This document shows, piece by piece, positions 61,696-64,000 of a stretch of DNA of 64,000 bases. The notes beneath the pieces are model-generated. The model ran no database searches and was not told where the DNA came from. It saw nothing but the letters and a program-made list of their open reading frames with translations. The position numbers were made by a program, and so were the translations under genes. The DNA is taken from positions 6,305 through 70,304 of the forward strand of contig DATFXM010000049.1 in assembly GCA_035315885.1 (NCBI GenBank). The letters are read 5' to 3'. This DNA comes from DATFXM01 sp035315885 (lineage in GTDB: Bacteria > Acidobacteriota > Blastocatellia > UBA7656). How positions within the stretch are numbered: the stretch's first letter is position 1; every line of letters starts with the position of its first letter.

Positions 61696-62109
61696 GCACT
61701 AGTGAATAGTAGCGCATCAGGGAATTGATGGCGGCCAACGGTTCCGCTGTCCGCTGTGTTAGCCGAGCGCGAAAGTCGGGTTTCACGCCAAAGAGCGCCA
61801 AGATTCCGCGAGGGGCGCGAATGTTCTCAGTTTCTTGGCTTCCGTTGCGAGACTTTTTGCGTCCTTTACGACCCTTTGCGCGCCCTTTGCGACCCTTTGC
61901 GTGAAACCAACATCGGTTTGTCGGCTATCGCGGCGAACAACGAACTCTTGCTCAGACCTCTTAAAGATAGAGGAGACCACACCGGCGCGTGAGTCCATTT
62001 TCGATTCGTCTCTTACGCGCAACTAGACGTCGAGCGATCGCGGTCGTTTGCTCGATACACAAAAAAGGCCCGAGGATAGGAGCTCCGGTTTAGCTGCCTC
62101 CCGCGCCTC
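61696..62109. other. Intergenic region with palindromic element
   Basis: A 414-bp gap that contains the CTTTGCG-type element (61779-61908). I see no gene or RNA in the remaining part. Confidence 0.5.
61779..61908. repeat. CTTTGCG-type element with inverted termini
   Basis: Termini GGTTTCACGCCAAAG and CTTTGCGTGAAACC are inverted copies with one extra base. Inside, units CCTTTACGA, CCCTTTGCGCG and CCCTTTGCGA repeat with a spacing of about 10-11 bp, facing CGCCAAG and CCGCGAGG in the left part. Confidence 0.75.
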
Positions 62110-62463
62110 CTATTGGCTGGCGGTCGCGGGGCGACCGTACTTCTGCGTCGCGAAACCCACTATGAGTCCTACTATGCTCCCCGGAAGCATGATCTCAAGG
62201 TAGTGGTGGTTGGGTGTTTGCGCGACCGCAACGGCAAACGCGAGCACAAGTCCAACCGCAGTGCCGACCGCTATGCCGATCGGGAGCGAGTTCACCTTCT
62301 TTGCTACAAACCCGATGATTATCCCGGCAATCAACCCTTTCACGGTAGAGCCGATAACTATGCCAATGATCTCCGACCTGACTTCAGGCGTGAACCACGC
62401 GGTCAATCCGTCAAAAACTCCGAGTATGCCTCCCAGAATCAGACCTAGCAGCGGTTTTGACAT
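62110..62463 (-). CDS. Small glycine-rich integral membrane protein
   Basis: A 117-residue protein behind GGAGGTGGGAA. Four hydrophobic stretches: LLGLILGGILGVFDGLTAWF, EIIGIVIGSTVKGLIAGIIIGFVA, PIGIAVGTAVGLVLAFAVAVA, and IMLPGSIVGLIVGFAT. Glycine-rich helices repeated in pairs suggest an internal duplication. No recognised family; possibly a small transporter-like or stress membrane protein. Confidence 0.65.
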   Translation of the reverse strand: MSKPLLGLILGGILGVFDGLTAWFTPEVRSEIIGIVIGSTVKGLIAGIIIGFVAKKVNSLPIGIAVGTAVGLVLAFAVAVAQTPNHHYLEIMLPGSIVGLIVGFATQKYGRPATASQ

Positions 62464-62652
62464 TTCCCACCTCCGACGGGATTGATTTGAGCTTCAACAC
62501 CACAGCTAACCCGTCTGGCCACCTGAACCAAGATTGTTTCGTAAGTCCTGGCGCCAAAACTTCAGTCTGAGCGGAACGCTCGCCAGACAGGTACATCCGA
62601 TCTATTAACCGTCTGTGCGATTTTCTTTAGCGGCGTACCACAATACTCGGAT

Positions 62653-63723
62653 TCACACATCGAACAAAGCCATCTGAGGAGCGGGAGGACGGCGAAACGC
62701 CTCCGTAGACAGGTCCGGACCGCGTCCAAGGATTCCGTTCTTCTTGCAGGCTATCGCGTACAGAGATCGGACCTGCTCGGCATATGCACCGCTGCCCTTC
62801 ATTCTTGTCTTGAAGTTCGGATCGTTGAGCTTTCCGTCTCGAATGTCCCTTACCTTGTTCAAGACCTTCTTCTTGCGATCCGGGAAGTGCTCCTCAAGCC
62901 ACGACTCAAAGAGTGTGGCCACACCATAAGGTAATCTCAGCACGACATAGCCAGCAAAGCGAGCTCCCGCTCCGGCGGCGGCTTCAATGATTCTGGGCAG
63001 CTCGTGATCGGTGAGTCCGGGAACAACCGGGGCAACCAGAACGCCTACCGGCACACCCGCCTCGGCTAAAGACTGTATTGCAGCGAGCCTGTTTGACGGA
63101 GTGGAGGTTCGCGGCTCCATCGTTCTCGCGAGGTCTGGGTCGAGAGTGGTCACCGATACGAAAACGGCAGCGGCGTTGAGCGCCGCCAGCTCGGAAAGCA
63201 GATCTGCGTCGCGAGTCACCAGTTGGTTCTTGGTTATGATCGCAACCGGGTTGCGGAATTCGGTTAACACTTCGAGGCAATGCCGCGTGATCTCGAGCTT
63301 TCGTTCAATCGGCTGATAAGCGTCCGTCACACCACTGATCGCGAGCAATTGAGGTTTCCACTTTTGAGAAGCCAACTCCTCTCTCAACAGCGCGGGCGCG
63401 TCTTCCTTGACCAGTATTCGAGTCTCAAAATCGAGACCCGCGGAAAAGCCCAGGTACTCGTGAAACGGCCGCGCGTAGCAGTAAATGCAGCCGTGCTCGC
63501 ATCCTCGGTATGGGTTGATACTGGCGTTGAAGCCTACGTCCGGGCTGTCGTTATAAGTGATGATCGAGCGCGTCGAGTCCTTAAGCAGAATGGTTCTGGG
63601 CGCAATTTCTGAGTCGTCCGGGCTCTCCGGATCACGCACATACGCCAGCCTTTCGAAGCGATTCGGAGGGTTTTCCAATGCGCCTCGTCCACGCACTGCG
63701 GCTACTGCTTCCTTGCTGCCCAT
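62653..63723 (-). CDS. Radical SAM protein, PA0069 family
   Basis: A 356-residue protein with the radical SAM cluster CEHGCIYC (CxxxCxxC), after NPYRG. ENPPNRFERLAYV near the N-terminus and LTDHELPRIIEAAAGAGA are family traits; spore photoproduct lyase-like enzymes are related. The reaction is unknown. The start at 63723 has GGAAG at the right distance; an in-frame ATG at 63771 would add 16 residues encoded by the 16-bp tandem array. I favour 63723. Confidence 0.88.
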   Translation of the reverse strand: MGSKEAVAAVRGRGALENPPNRFERLAYVRDPESPDDSEIAPRTILLKDSTRSIITYNDSPDVGFNASINPYRGCEHGCIYCYARPFHEYLGFSAGLDFETRILVKEDAPALLREELASQKWKPQLLAISGVTDAYQPIERKLEITRHCLEVLTEFRNPVAIITKNQLVTRDADLLSELAALNAAAVFVSVTTLDPDLARTMEPRTSTPSNRLAAIQSLAEAGVPVGVLVAPVVPGLTDHELPRIIEAAAGAGARFAGYVVLRLPYGVATLFESWLEEHFPDRKKKVLNKVRDIRDGKLNDPNFKTRMKGSGAYAEQVRSLYAIACKKNGILGRGPDLSTEAFRRPPAPQMALFDV

Positions 63724-63814
63724 CTTCCTTACGGCCCATCTTCCTTGCGGTCCATCTTCCTTGCGGTCCATCTTCCTTGCGGTCCATCTTGCTTGCGTTC
63801 TATCTTCGTCGTTC
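63719..63814. repeat. 16-bp tandem array containing Shine-Dalgarno/ATG units
   Basis: Five clear copies of the unit TCCATCTTCCTTGCGG (63719-63798) and one diverged copy. On the minus strand each unit reads CCGCAAGGAAGATGGA, that is a Shine-Dalgarno-like core followed by ATG. The 16-bp period shifts the frame at every unit. Confidence 0.85.
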
Positions 63815-64000
63815 TCTTTTTCCCGCGGCTATCTTCCTTGCGCTCTTTTTCGCCGCGCTCTTTTCCTCGGGCTCTTCTTCCCGAGCTCGTCTTACCGGCG
63901 CTGTCCTCCCTCGGGCTCTTCTTCCTTCGCGCTCTCTCTGCCTAGCTCAAGCGAACGCGCTTTTAAGCAAACAGACTGCGGCCGAATGCCTATCAAAAAC
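63815..64000. repeat. Degenerate T/C-rich continuation of the repeat array
   Basis: Loose CTCTTTTTC, CGGGCTCTTCTTCC and GCGCTC units run to about 63960 without a clean period. No gene is visible up to the window edge. Confidence 0.4.

Noticed and set aside
63719..63814. CRISPR array
   Set aside because: The 16-bp units are head-to-tail with no spacers, and no cas genes are present.

Overview
The window reads as a moderately GC-rich chromosomal segment of a Gram-negative-type, free-living bacterium. The best guess is an Acidobacteriota relative, possibly of the Blastocatellia type. This is inferred from the mix of MglA/MglB, a deoxyhypusine-synthase-like protein, large secreted hydrolases, long hybrid kinases and TPR proteins, not from a marker tree. 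No phage, transposase, CRISPR or plasmid genes were found.

Layout. (1) 1-18.5 kb is a plus-strand housekeeping run: a SurA-like chaperone (cut by the window edge), an S4 protein, a thioesterase, a DHS-like protein, a TPR protein, a CAP protein, ispE, tRNA-Gln, prs, rplY, pth, rpsF-rpsR-rplI, dnaB and alr. It ends in a lipid-type trio: a serine-palmitoyltransferase-like enzyme, a FabF-like synthase and an acyl carrier protein. (2) 18.5-19.8 kb holds a minus-strand mglB-mglA polarity module. (3) 20-25.4 kb carries an M20 peptidase, a Slt-type transglycosylase and an ECF sigma factor followed by two paralogous unknown proteins. (4) 25.5-27.6 kb (minus) is an NAD-epimerase and a 2Fe-2S protein. 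(5) 28-37.1 kb (plus) has greA, a CDP-alcohol phosphatidyltransferase, biotin carboxylase plus biotin carrier, a repeat-rich secreted protein, a Clp-type ATPase whose second ATPase domain looks dead, a YbjN-like protein and coaE. (6) 37.2-42 kb (minus) encodes secreted hydrolases. (7) 43.4-51.8 kb (minus) is a signalling block: two REC-bearing hybrid kinases, a kinase without a sensor domain, and a protein made of five nearly identical PAS domains. (8) 52.3-63.8 kb has a DUF2378/V4R-like protein, GH3 glycosidase, RadC, a long Lhr helicase, a 5-formyl-THF cyclo-ligase-like protein, a membrane protein and a radical SAM protein.

The most striking non-genic signal is a set of intergenic elements made of degenerate 7-, 8- or about 10-bp tandem units. 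They are usually arranged as two inverted arms, occur at more than fifteen places, and sometimes supply the last codons and stop of the upstream gene. They look like short-period palindromic elements spread through the chromosome. Other points to follow are the ECF-sigma plus twin-paralogue operon, the Clp pseudo-ATPase operon, the SPT-FabF-ACP cluster, and the separated PAS-array and sensorless-kinase pair.
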